From assembly GCF_003024515.2 (NCBI RefSeq), contig NZ_PYIX02000017.1:1-64000 (forward strand): 64,000 bases of DNA, read 5' to 3'. Source of the stretch: Acinetobacter sichuanensis (GTDB lineage: Bacteria; Pseudomonadota; Gammaproteobacteria; Pseudomonadales; Moraxellaceae). Shown here piece by piece: positions 8,362 through 17,375 of the stretch (positions are counted from its first letter, which is position 1; the number at the start of each line of letters is the position of its first letter). The translations under genes were made by a program, and so were the position numbers. The notes below the pieces were generated by a model. It saw nothing but the letters and a program-made list of their open reading frames with translations, did not search any database and was not told the origin of the DNA.

Positions 8362-10580
8362 ATGAAAAAGCCACCTTCAATATTTGCACCTAAAAATTTT
8401 TTCCCAATATTGGCAACAACAGGGGCAATTTTCATTTCTAATTCAAGTTTTGCTGAAAATGCAGATCAAACACTACCATCAGACAGTACGATACAACAGT
8501 TAGAAACAATGACATTCACAGCATCACGTGCTGATGGTGTACAAGAAAATTCTAAACAAACAACAAAAATAGATGAAAAACAGTTGGAGCTTTTAAAGCA
8601 AAGCTCAGCAGGAAATATTGCAACGGTTTTGGCTAAAACAGTCCCTGGTCTTGCAGATTCGAGCCGTACAATCACTGATTTTGGACAAACTTTACGTGGT
8701 CGCAATGCACTGATTTTAGTTGATGGCATTCCTCTTAATTTAAGTCGAGAAACCTCTAGAGGGCTTTCTGGTATTGATCCAGAAAGTATTCAGAATATTG
8801 AAGTTATTCGTGGAAGTAATGCTATTTATGGCGGTGGTGCAACGGGTGGTATTATTTCAATCACGACCAAGAAAGCAGGAGGAGAACCTGAAGCAAAAAC
8901 CGTTGTAGGCTTTCAAACACCATTAACTAATTTTAGCCATGACGCTTTAAGTGCTGATATACATCAGTATTTTTCTGGAAGTTTAAATGATTGGGATTAT
9001 GCCTTAGATTTTGGATATAAACGTACAGGTAGCTCTTATGATGCAAGTGGTGATCGTATCGCACCAGAGCCTAGTCAAGGTGATTTATTTGACTCTGACG
9101 CTTATAGTATTGGCGGAAAATTAGGCTATCATATTGATGATCATCAATATATTCAACTATCCGCAAATTATTATACCGCTGACCAAGACTCAAAATATGC
9201 TGCTGATCCAAGTGTAGCAAAGCTACCAGCTGGTAGTGTACCAGCGAAAGCGATAAAAGGTTTAAAGTTGGTAGACCAGAACCAAAATGAAAGTCAGGTC
9301 TATAATTTGACTTATAAAAATAAAGATCTCTTAGGTAGTAAATTCGATTCACAGATCTATTACCGTGACTTTTATACGCGTTTTAACCCAACAGATGGTA
9401 GGAATCAAGCAAACCGTGCCAATACCATTAATCAGGGATATCAAGAAAATGATGTTTTTGGTAGTCGTTTTACATTTAATACACCTCTTCATTTTTTAGG
9501 TGATAGCTCACTGGTGTGGGGAGGGGATTTTATCCGTGAACAAAGTAAAATGCCTTTAGATACCTTTGATCCTGCAATTTATGATCAATCTGGCGGATTA
9601 GCATTTGTCAAAAATGGCAATCTCATCTACCTACCAGAGCTTACAACACAAAGTATGGGTGTCTTTGCACAATTAAAACATCGTTTTAATGATCAATGGT
9701 CTGCTGAAGTGGGTACTCGTTATGAAGATAGTTTTGCAGAGGTCGATGATTTCATTCCACTAACACAAGCCAACAAACCAAACCCATATACAGTAAAGGG
9801 GGGTAAAGTTAAAGCAGATGCATGGTTATACAATGCGAGCATCACTTTTAGCCCTGTAAAAAACATTCGATTTATGGCTCTTTTAGTCAGGGTTTTCAAC
9901 TCCCAGATGTTGGTTTAGTGATTCGTAATGCAAATACTGGATTTGATTTAAGTTCTTCATTTCTAGAACCCGTTAAAGTTGATAACTATGAACTTGGTTG
10001 GAATGGTGATTTCGATCGTATTTCATCGAGCTTAGCGGTGTTCTACTCAACCTCAGATCTAGGCGCAGTGCAGTCATTTAATAATGGTCTTAGCCTTGCG
10101 CGAACAAAAGAAGAAGTGACTGGGGTTGAAGCTACTTTTGACTATCTAGATCAGGACGGAATTTGGGGATTGGGTGGTAGTGCAACATGGATGAAGGGAC
10201 GTGAAACACCGCAAGGACAAAATAAAGATCAAAGAATGACGGGGTATCGTATTCCACCATTAAAACTGACATCTTATATTTCTTATAATCCATCAGATAC
10301 GTGGACAAATCGCTTACAAGCCACTTATTGGGGTTCTCAGGATTATCCCTTAGATGGAAAAGAAAGCTTTGGTCGATATGATGCAAAAACATATACAACC
10401 GTTGACTTAATGAGTAGTTTTGATGTGAATGCTAAGAATAATGTCAGTATTGGTTTAGAAAATATTTTCAACAGAAAGTATTATCCTTTATATAGCCAAT
10501 TATTGCGTAGTAATAACAATATGAGCCATTTATTGGCTTCTGGTATCACTTTAAAAATCGCATATAGTCATAAGTGGTAA
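8362..10580 (+). pseudogene. TonB-dependent ferric-siderophore receptor (IutA-like), frameshifted
   Basis: Outer-membrane receptor for a ferric siderophore. Frame 1 runs 8362-9918: signal peptide ending near SNSSFA, plug domain with LRGRNALILVDGIPLN and VIRGSNAIYGGGATGGIISI, then barrel strands. Frame 2 runs to 10580, with GSFSQGFQLPDVG, NYELGWNG, a FNRKYYPLYSQ block and a terminal aromatic-rich strand. The two halves join near 9871-9873, where one extra T in the TTT run restores a single reading frame of about 739 codons. Overall pattern is closest to the aerobactin receptor IutA. A Fur box precedes it. No siderophore biosynthesis genes are nearby, so it would use foreign siderophores. Either a true frameshift mutant or a homopolymer base-call error. 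Confidence 0.8.
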
Positions 10581-11038
10581 TGTTACCAGCTGATTACATG
10601 TTTTAGACCCATTTGATCATGATGTATTAAAAAATGAGGAATTATTGAAGCACGATTCAATCTTATAAAGAGTTAATTTGATCTTGAGTATACTCGACAT
10701 AGATCAAAAATAGGATTATTGACCACAATTTTCTCTGCTTTGACCTTATATGCGTTGGTACTTGTGAATGGGTATAATTCAGGTATTCAGCAGATTTTAA
10801 AACCCATTAAGTTAAAATCTGCTTAAGCCGAATTCACGTTATACAAATTCAGAAGCTGACGACACGATGAAGAGTAGAAATATCAGTGATGTAGTTAGTG
10901 ATATGAAACAGAGAAAATTAAATCCAGATAAATTTTTAATATCTTATATAATTGATTTTAAAACAGGTGTTCCTATTATTTGTATTAAATAATAGAGGTC
11001 TAGCAGCTTTAAGGTAAGCATCTGAACCCTACTTGAAC
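10581..11038. other. Intergenic, no recognisable gene
   Basis: After the receptor there is no convincing coding sequence. A 41-codon open frame at 10867-10992 has no recognisable domain. The stretch probably holds debris between two broken regions. Confidence 0.4.
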
Positions 11039-11175
11039 TCAAGCAGAGTTCCATTTATGTAACAACAAGTCTTCAATGTCTTTCATCTTGTGGGTCGGCA
11101 ATCTTGTCAGCACATCTGTTAAATAAGCATAAGGATCAAGATCATTGAGATTGGCTGACTAAATAAGTGTTATGA
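11039..11175 (-). mobile_element. IS66-type transposase C-terminal remnant
   Basis: The minus strand encodes SANLNDLDPYAYLTDVL, a TRLPTHKMKDIEDL segment and a final HKWN before the stop at 11039-11041. This matches the C-terminal end of IS66-family TnpC transposases (N-x-x-D-P-x-x-Y-L-x-x-V-L ... L-L-P-x-x-W). A TAG replaces a likely Gln codon just upstream. No inverted repeats or other tnp genes are visible. Confidence 0.7.
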
Positions 11176-11253
11176 TAGTGGCGGTACGCTGACCACTTCC
11201 AAATGAACTGGAAATAACCAAATCATATTCCTAAAAATTTATGGGAACAAAAT

Positions 11254-11908
11254 ATGAATCGATTATCCTATTTACCTCCTGTAAAAGATGATGTTGAATG
11301 GAAAGCTGTTGATATTTAAATGTTGAGCATCATATGGCAATTCAATCTGTAGCCCTTGAAAAAGCATATCGCTTATTAAATCATGGACCAACAGTGTTAG
11401 TGTCTGCGAAGTACAAAACACTGAAAATGTAATGGCTGCGTCATGGGCATGTGCATTGGAATTTTCTCCAGCAAAAGTTACCGTTGTACTGGATAAAATG
11501 GCATTTACACGATCTCTTGTCGAGCAGAGTGGATGGTTTGTTCTACAAGTACCTGTTGCACGGCAAGCTCAAATGGTTGTAGATGTTGGAAGTGAAAGTC
11601 TAAAAGACCATCCAAATAAGTTAGAGGAATATGGAGTCAACTTATTTTATCAAGATGATTATTTGCCTCCGTTGGTAGAGGGCTGTGTAGCTTGGCTAAT
11701 ATGTAAATTGATTCCTGAACCTCATAATCAACAAGCTCATGATCTTTTTATTGGTGAAGTCGTCAGTGCTTGGGCTGATGATCGCGTCTTTAAAGATGGT
11801 CATTGGCAATTTGATGATGTGCCTATGGAGTTAAAAACACTTCACTATATTTCTGGTGGACAATTTTATGTTATAGGTCAAAGTCTTACGGCAAATAAAG
11901 GACCTTGA
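11254..11908 (+). pseudogene. Flavin reductase-like (FMN-binding) protein, two frameshifts
   Basis: Resembles the flavin reductase/DIM6-NTAB FMN-binding split-barrel family. Reading pieces: MNRLSYLPPVKDD (from 11254), then MAIQSVALEKAYRLLNHGPT (from 11334), then from 11432 MAASWACALEFSPAKVTVVL through the barrel to GGQFYVIGQSL. The pieces fall in different frames. Adding one T in the TTT run at 11315-11317 and one A in the AAAA run at 11414-11417 joins all of them into one protein of about 219 aa. The intact 158-aa tail alone would lack the N-terminal strand. Two -1 shifts in A/T runs suggest either decay or systematic base-call error. Confidence 0.65.
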
Positions 11909-12027
11909 TTGAGCTTAAAAATTGTAGATTTTTACTGTATTGGAATCTTTTAATGAACCAATACAGTTTTCAAAAATGAGTTCAACTAAAGTCATTTTAT
12001 TCATTTTACTTTAATTACTCATCTTAC

Positions 12028-12427
12028 GTTTGCTTTGGCACATATTTCTTGGAAAAGCTCAGGGTATGTTTTTAGACTTCTGATTAACCAATCAGTGTAC
12101 TAGGGATAAAGGTCTTAATCCCTTATTAGTCAGGGGAAGTAAAAAATCACGTCACAACAGATGCTGTACTCAGGCATAGCCTTCGTCTTGCACAACGGAA
12201 AAACGTTGTTTTTCTGATCGTTGCTCATCCCTTATCTTGCGCCTACTTCGAAACATGTTTCTCAGAAAGGCTCAGGATATGTCTTCAGACAAAATGTCAA
12301 AAGTAATCGTATCTTGCAAAACGTCTTAATCCCTTATTAATCAGGGTATGTCTTCAGACACCAGCGCACATCTAGGTATTCTGATTCATCGTCTTAATCC
12401 CTTATTAATCAGGGTATGTCTTCAGAC
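12028..12427 (-). CRISPR. CRISPR array A (short, with degenerate distal end)
   Basis: Two canonical 37-bp repeats (12323-12359, 12391-12427) begin GTCTTAATCCC and end GTCTTCAGAC on the plus strand. Spacers are 12291-12322 and 12360-12390. To the left come the 122-bp trailer unit (12169-12290), a truncated repeat at 12112 (shared with array D) and a degenerate expanded repeat ending at 12077. The leader is on the right, so the array is transcribed on the minus strand. Confidence 0.93.
12169..12290. repeat. 122-bp trailer unit, copy 1 (array A)
   Basis: One of five near-identical units, all starting CTCAGGCATAGCC and all but one ending in GTCTTCAGAC. It reads as a decayed repeat 3' half, a fossil spacer containing the palindrome GAAAAACGTTGTTTTTC, then an expanded repeat containing the palindrome GAAACATGTTTC. 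The other copies are at 16164, 19243, 24535 and 24680. Confidence 0.85.
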
Positions 12428-12538
12428 TCTACCCTCATTTTTTCCTTTTGTAAAGCAGTAACTTACACGGGTCAAATATTTCAAATTATGTATCAGTAAA
12501 GTTGCTGTATGTGTAAATATTTCACAATTTTTCTGATA
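12428..12538 (-). promoter_or_regulatory. CRISPR leader A
   Basis: About 111 bp starting TCTACCCTCATTTTTTCC and nearly identical to the sequence after arrays B, C and D, ending around TTTTTCTGATA. It directs array transcription leftwards; on the minus strand a TTGACC box inside it could be a -35 element. It is also where new spacers should enter. The remaining 12539-12801 is AT-rich and should hold the promoter of the csx16 operon on the plus strand. Confidence 0.85.
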
Positions 12539-12801
12539 TATTCTTAAGTTTATAATTTTAAATGTTTTTCTTAATAAATTTATGTCAATATGAATTTTGT
12601 AAATAGACATAACATTTACTCCTGTTGATATAGGCTGATCAAATGATATTTGAAGTGAAAAATATATGCTAAACATGCGATATTTTATAATACATGACTA
12701 TAAAGTAAATGACTTAGCTGTTAAAACATAAGCTTATAGAAAAATACAGCAGTCAAAATAAACGTTATCTTAATGACATCAACAACAAGGAAAAAGTTTT
12801 T

Positions 12802-13110
12802 ATGACCACATATTTTATTACACGTCACTCAGGAGCTTTACAATGGGCGGCACAACAAGGTCTCTCTTATGATGTGCATTGTGAGCATTTGGATGATTTA
12901 GAACAATTTCATGCAGGAGATGTGGTCATTGGAACATTACCGATTAATATCGTGGCGGCTTTAAATCAAAAAAATGTCCGTTATATTCATTTATCTTTAG
13001 ATTTACCACCGCATTTACGTGGTATAGAGCTTAATGCCGAGCAGCTACGACAATGTAAAGCCACATTAGAAGAATTTCAGGTAACACGTTTACCTTATTT
13101 ATCAGTATAA
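12802..13110 (+). CDS. csx16: CRISPR-associated protein Csx16 (VVA1548 family), putative ring nuclease
   Basis: 102 aa, the normal size of Csx16. Seen: N-terminal TYFITRHSGALQWAAQQG, the central GTLPIN motif (44-49) and HLSLDLPPHLRG (63-74), all signature blocks of this family. Csx16 accompanies type III CRISPR systems and has been reported to degrade cyclic oligoadenylates, which would shut down the CARF effectors encoded elsewhere in this island. It is first in a plus-strand operon; the TPR gene follows after 16 bp. The ring-nuclease role is family knowledge; here it is inferred. Confidence 0.88.
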   Translation: MTTYFITRHSGALQWAAQQGLSYDVHCEHLDDLEQFHAGDVVIGTLPINIVAALNQKNVRYIHLSLDLPPHLRGIELNAEQLRQCKATLEEFQVTRLPYLSV

Positions 13111-13126
13111 ATAGTCATGGAAATAT

Positions 13127-14284
13127 ATGAAAGAATCTATTTTTAAGTTAGCACAGCATATTGAGCAATTGTCATCCTTATTTCAAGCAGGAAAATCTAT
13201 ACAAGCTCAACAGTATTTTTCTCAATTAACATTGACAGAACAAGATGATTTAGAAGGATGGATGGCACATCAACTATTACAAAGCCCTAAAAACAAACAA
13301 GATTTACCTGAAGTTGTGTCTTTACATATTGCAGCTTGGCAAGCCTATTATCAACATCAGTATATAGATGCACATGCCATTTTTGCACAGATTTTAATGC
13401 AACAGGATTGGCAAAATCTTGTACCAACGGCAGCTTTAGGGTTGGCTAAAGTATATACCCGAACAGGACATTGGCATGCTGCTCGTGCATGGGCTATTTA
13501 TTATTTGTCTTTAGCACGACAATATTTACATCATTTTGATGTAGCAAAAGGTTATGGTGCTTTGGCAGAGGTTTTTTTACGTGCTAATTATCCACAAGAA
13601 GCTTTGGCGTGTTTTCAAACCGCTTATCATTTAATGCCTGTAGGACATGGACAGCAGGCTCGCCAATACAATTTTATGGCATCAGCATTGATGCGTAATG
13701 GTGAATATGATCGGGCTGAAGATTTGTTACATGCGAGTCGTCAAATTAGCCGTCAGCAATTGCAAAAAGATGAGCATGATCAAGATGCTCACTTAAGTTT
13801 TCTACATAGCACCATGCGTTTTTGTTGGTTACACATGTTGCGTTCGGGTGAATATAAACATGCTCTTGCTGATGAATTTGCAGAACGCATGATGAAAGGG
13901 AATAGAATCGAAAAAGGATTAAATGCGATGCCATTTGGCATGATGCGTGTCGCTTATGGGACATCGTGCTTGATGAGTGGCTATCAGTCTTTAGGGCAAG
14001 AGCAACTGAATTTGGCAAAAGACATTTTTGGGCAAAATATGTTGATGGAATATCAATGGGTGTTACGTATATTCAGTCATCATCCAAATACTGAAAGCCA
14101 AATCTGCTTAAAAAGTTTACAGCCAGTGTTTGATTTACAAGTGATTGATCCACCTGAAAACCCTCAGGTTTTAGATTATACATGGCAAAAACCTATATTA
14201 AATAATCAAGGTTTCCATGCTTTAACGGCAAGTTATCAGCAGCACACTGATATTGTCGACTTATGGCGTTTATTTTTTATTTAA
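13127..14284 (+). CDS. TPR-repeat protein of unknown function
   Basis: 385 aa, no signal peptide, almost entirely helical. Tandem TPR-like helix pairs are visible, for example AAWQAYYQHQYIDAHAIFAQ, AALGLAKVYTRTGHWHAARA, GYGALAEVFLRANYPQEALA and ALMRNGEYDRAEDLL (about residues 65-205). The C-terminal third is less regular. TPR proteins serve as protein-protein scaffolds. It sits between csx16 and an SDR gene in one operon and inside a CRISPR island, so a scaffold for either the signalling proteins or the neighbouring enzymes is possible. The 949-aa protein at 21300 also has a TPR-like C-terminus. No specific function can be given. Confidence 0.75.
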   Translation: MKESIFKLAQHIEQLSSLFQAGKSIQAQQYFSQLTLTEQDDLEGWMAHQLLQSPKNKQDLPEVVSLHIAAWQAYYQHQYIDAHAIFAQILMQQDWQNLVPTAALGLAKVYTRTGHWHAARAWAIYYLSLARQYLHHFDVAKGYGALAEVFLRANYPQEALACFQTAYHLMPVGHGQQARQYNFMASALMRNGEYDRAEDLLHASRQISRQQLQKDEHDQDAHLSFLHSTMRFCWLHMLRSGEYKHALADEFAERMMKGNRIEKGLNAMPFGMMRVAYGTSCLMSGYQSLGQEQLNLAKDIFGQNMLMEYQWVLRIFSHHPNTESQICLKSLQPVFDLQVIDPPENPQVLDYTWQKPILNNQGFHALTASYQQHTDIVDLWRLFFI

Positions 14285-14324
14285 TGATTAACTCTGACTT
14301 TAAAATAATTGAATAGGATAAAAC

Positions 14325-15062
14325 ATGAAGTTATTACAAGAAGTGAAAACAGCATCAAGTATTATTGTGACAGGGGCAGCAGGTGGTATGGGGCGAACTT
14401 GCTGCCAATATTTGGCAGAATTAGGTTGGTCAGTCTTGGCAATTGATCATAACCAAGTACGTTTAAGTCAATTGCAACATGCCAATATTAAAACTTTAGC
14501 GATTGATTTGGCAGATGATGATTTACTCCCCAAAACCCAACAGGCTTTACATGACCTTCCTCCTGTTTGGGGTTTAATTAATTTAGCAGGCATTTCAAAA
14601 GGTTCAGATGTTGAACATTTAGACCTAGAAGATTGGCAACGCTCTTTTGATGTCAATGTGACACCTGCCTTAAAACTGATTCAGTTGCTTATACCGATCA
14701 TGAAACAAAATGGTGGAGGCAGCATTGTCAATGTCAGTTCACCTGTAGGATATATTGGCGCACGTAAACCCAGTTATGCAGCGAGCAAAGCGGCTTTACA
14801 TGGTTTAACAATGAGTTGTGCGCGTAACTTAGGGCAATACAATATTCGAGTCAATTTACTTTTACCAGGAACAACCATTACTGAAATGACCAAAGATTGG
14901 AGCATAGAACGTCAGGCAGCCATTGCCGAAGAAAGTCTACTCAAACGTTTATGCACACCACAAGAAATTGCAGAAAGTTTGGCTTTTCTACTCAGTGAAC
15001 ACAGTCGTTATATGACAGGCAGTATTTTAGATCTAACCTGTGGCAGTATGTGGGGGCATTAA
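14325..15062 (+). CDS. Short-chain dehydrogenase/reductase (SDR)
   Basis: 245-aa classical SDR that should oxidise or reduce a hydroxyl/keto group with NAD(P). Seen: cofactor motif TGAAGGMG (16-23), NLAG, Asn111, Ser138-139, and the Tyr151-x-x-x-Lys155 pair in SYAASK, so the catalytic tetrad is complete. An acidic DH after the second beta strand suggests NAD preference. It is followed almost without gap by a Gfo/Idh oxidoreductase. The pairing of SDR and Gfo/Idh is common in sugar or cyclitol oxidation, but its presence in a type III CRISPR island is unusual. Substrate unknown. Confidence 0.87.
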   Translation: MKLLQEVKTASSIIVTGAAGGMGRTCCQYLAELGWSVLAIDHNQVRLSQLQHANIKTLAIDLADDDLLPKTQQALHDLPPVWGLINLAGISKGSDVEHLDLEDWQRSFDVNVTPALKLIQLLIPIMKQNGGGSIVNVSSPVGYIGARKPSYAASKAALHGLTMSCARNLGQYNIRVNLLLPGTTITEMTKDWSIERQAAIAEESLLKRLCTPQEIAESLAFLLSEHSRYMTGSILDLTCGSMWGH

Positions 15063-15065
15063 TTG

Positions 15066-16070
15066 ATGGTTAAGCAAAAAATTCGTTGTATTTTATTGGG
15101 TTTGGGTAATCAAGGTTGTGAACATCTTGCTGCAGCCATTGACCATCCTGATGTTGAAATTGTGGCAGGTGTAGACAGCTCTACTGAGCGTCATACACTG
15201 ATTGCCAAACAGTTCCCTATGCTCAATTTGACTTTTTTTAGTCAGTTAGAAGATATCGTTTCAAGTGGATTTATTTTCGATGCTTTAATTTTGGCATTGC
15301 CACACCATGCTTATGAACCGATTTGGCACAAACTGCTAGACTTACAAAAACCAATGCTTAAAGAAAAACCTTTAGGTCGAGATTATCAAGAAGCCAAATA
15401 CTTTATGCAAAGTGCCAAATTGGCAAAATGTGGCTTAAGAACAGCAATTCAACGTCGTAACCATGCCAGCTATAAATTCCTCTTTGATTATTTAAAACAG
15501 CATCATTTGACTGTCACTGAGTTACATGCACATTTACATTTAGGTAAATCAGGAAAAAAATCAACAAGTACCGAGCATAATTGGCGTGAAGATCGACGTT
15601 ATGCAGGTGGCGGTGCATTATTAGATGCAGGTTATCATTTGATTGATTTAATTCAATTTTTAGTCGGTGATTTTGATGTAATCTCTTCAACTATGTGGAA
15701 TGGACAACAGGCAGATAACGGAAAAGATATCGAAGATCGTTGTTGGTTTACAGGTCGCTCAGCGCAAACTTGGATTATGCTAGATACTTGGGTAAAAGGC
15801 GAAAGTGATCTACAAGGGGGTTATATCAAATCTGAGCAAGTCTTATTACAAACCTCACAGGGTATTTTACGCGCAAACCGTGAAGGGGTGTGGTGTAATA
15901 ATGAGCAACTATTTAGTAGTGCCAAAGATTGGTCTAATGCCATGCAAAAGCAACTCAGTCATTTTGCTCAAAATATTGATTATAACACGTGGTATGATGA
16001 TCTGATTTTAGACCAGTTGCCTGCCATGCGAAAAATTGAGGAAGCTTATCGTTTATCTTCAAGATATTGA
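15066..16070 (+). CDS. Gfo/Idh/MocA-family oxidoreductase
   Basis: 334 aa, NAD(P)-dependent dehydrogenase of the glucose-fructose/inositol dehydrogenase family. Seen: N-terminal Rossmann motif LLGLGNQG, the EKPLG motif that contacts cofactor and substrate, and GGGALLDAGYHLIDLIQFL, with the His typical of the family active site. I start it at the ATG at 15066, one codon inside a possible TTG start. It ends the csx16-TPR-SDR operon, and a strong terminator follows at 16092. Substrate unknown; sugars or sugar nucleotides are usual for the family. Confidence 0.87.
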   Translation: MVKQKIRCILLGLGNQGCEHLAAAIDHPDVEIVAGVDSSTERHTLIAKQFPMLNLTFFSQLEDIVSSGFIFDALILALPHHAYEPIWHKLLDLQKPMLKEKPLGRDYQEAKYFMQSAKLAKCGLRTAIQRRNHASYKFLFDYLKQHHLTVTELHAHLHLGKSGKKSTSTEHNWREDRRYAGGGALLDAGYHLIDLIQFLVGDFDVISSTMWNGQQADNGKDIEDRCWFTGRSAQTWIMLDTWVKGESDLQGGYIKSEQVLLQTSQGILRANREGVWCNNEQLFSSAKDWSNAMQKQLSHFAQNIDYNTWYDDLILDQLPAMRKIEEAYRLSSRY

Positions 16071-16091
16071 AATATAATAAAATAAAAATAT

Positions 16092-16117
16092 AACAGCAGA
16101 TTTGTCTGCTGTTTTTT
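16092..16117 (+). terminator. Rho-independent terminator
   Basis: A perfect 9-bp stem AACAGCAGA / TCTGCTGTT with a TTTG loop, followed by a T run. It closes the csx16-to-Gfo/Idh operon just before array B and separates that operon from the array. Confidence 0.9.
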
Positions 16118-16163
16118 ATTCTATCTGTTTTTGCCGTGAGTTTGGAACATTTACTTGGATCAG

Positions 16164-16285
16164 CTCAGGCATAGCCTTCATCTTGTGCAACGGAAAAACG
16201 TTGTTTTTCTAATCGTTGCTCATCCCTTATCTTGCGCCTACTTCGAAACATGTTTCTCAGAAAAGCTCAGGGTATGTCTTCAGAC
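16164..16285. repeat. 122-bp trailer unit, copy 2 (array B)
   Basis: Second of five copies; same length and the same two palindromes as the copy at 12169. Its right end functions as the distal repeat of array B. Confidence 0.85.
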
Positions 16286-16318
16286 AGATAACGCTTTGCA
16301 TTTTGATGAAAGCAATAT

Positions 16319-16390
16319 GTCTTAATCCCTTATCTTGCGCTTATGTCAAAGCAGTGCTTTTCCAAAAAAGCTCAGGGTATGTCTTCAGAC
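16319..16390 (-). repeat. Expanded CRISPR repeat (72 bp) inside array B
   Basis: The canonical repeat is split after CCCTTAT: the four bases TAAT are replaced by 39 bp beginning CTTGCGC and ending AAAAAAGCT, then CAGGGTATGTCTTCAGAC resumes. The insert sits between the CCCT and AGGG arms, so it would enlarge the hairpin loop of the crRNA repeat. Confidence 0.85.
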
Positions 16391-16494
16391 AAATGAATAA
16401 AACTAACCTCTCTTCTAAAGAGATGTCTTAATCCCTTATTAATCAGGGTATGTCTTCAGACTGGACTGAACGAAGCAATACGACTTGAGAAGGA

Positions 16495-16564
16495 GTCTTA
16501 ATCCCTTATCTTGCGCCTACTTCGAAACATGTTTCTTAGAAAAGCTTAGGGTGTGTCTTCAGAC
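16495..16564 (-). repeat. Expanded CRISPR repeat (70 bp) inside array B
   Basis: Same split point as the repeat at 16319, with a 37-bp insert containing the palindrome GAAACATGTTTC, as in the trailer units. The 3' part carries small changes (TTAGGGTGTG). A canonical repeat (16425-16461) lies between the two expanded ones. Confidence 0.85.
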
Positions 16565-17122
16565 TCTCAACTTTCACATCAATCATTCTCAACAAATTGT
16601 CTTAATCCCTTATTAATCAGGGTATGTCTTCAGACAATAACTCTCCAGTATCTCGAAACATTTTGTAAGTCTTAATCCCTTATTAATCAGGGTATGTCTT
16701 CAGACGTAATATACGACACATGTAAATCGAAAAAATCGTCTTAATCCCTTATTAATCAGGGTATGTCTTCAGACCCGTAACCATCCCAACTATGGGCAGG
16801 TAAAGGTCTTAATCCCTTATTAATCAGGGTATGTCTTCAGACTCATCGCAGCGGGTTTTGCACACTACCTAATCGTCTTAATCCCTTATTAATCAGGGTA
16901 TGTCTTCAGACAGTTGCATGTGGATACCAATCAATCTACACGGAGTCTTAATCCCTTATTAATCAGGGTATGTCTTCAGACCGATTCTATCGCGATCAAA
17001 CACAACATCAAGGTAAGTCTTAATCCCTTATTAATCAGGGTATGTCTTCAGACCTTGACCAGTAATCAATAACACTATCTTTGAGGTCTTAATCCCTTAT
17101 TAATCAGGGTATGTCTTCAGAC

Positions 17123-17233
17123 TCTACCCTCATTTTTTCCTTTTGTAAAGCAATAACTTACACAGGTCAAATATTTCAAATTATGTATCAATAAAGTTGC
17201 TGTATGTGAAGATGTTTCACAGTTTTTCTTATA
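17123..17233 (-). promoter_or_regulatory. CRISPR leader B
   Basis: Near-identical to leaders A, C and D over about 111 bp. It lies directly downstream of the AlkB-like gene, whose transcription on the minus strand runs towards it. The 17234-17375 remainder is AT-rich with no gene. Confidence 0.85.
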
Positions 17234-17375
17234 AGTATAAAAATAAAAGTATTGCCTAGTTTTAGTGGAAAAATTGTAATTACATTTAAAAAAGATATGA
17301 AATAGGGAAATATGCATTTTTTCCTCAAAATTTTAAATGAATGAGTTCACTGTATCGCTGAAAATACCAAATTTC

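Larger units (their letters stand above)
16164..17122 (-). CRISPR. CRISPR array B (11 repeats, two of them expanded)
   Basis: Repeats start at 16319 (72 bp), 16425, 16495 (70 bp), 16599, 16669, 16738, 16806, 16875, 16945, 17017 and 17086; all others are 37 bp. Spacers are 31-35 bp; the first (16286-16318) follows the 122-bp trailer unit at 16164-16285. The leader is on the right (17123), so array transcription is on the minus strand. Longest array in the window. Confidence 0.95.

Noticed and set aside
10867..10992. 41-codon open frame after the TonB receptor
   Set aside because: No domain, no ribosome-binding site, lies in decayed sequence.
12422..12676. Open frame on the minus strand through leader A, with similar frames through leaders B (17117-17317) and D (25007-25246)
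   Set aside because: The frames share their C-terminal part only because the leader is conserved; they run into the last repeat and have no ribosome-binding site. Leader sequence explains the similarity.
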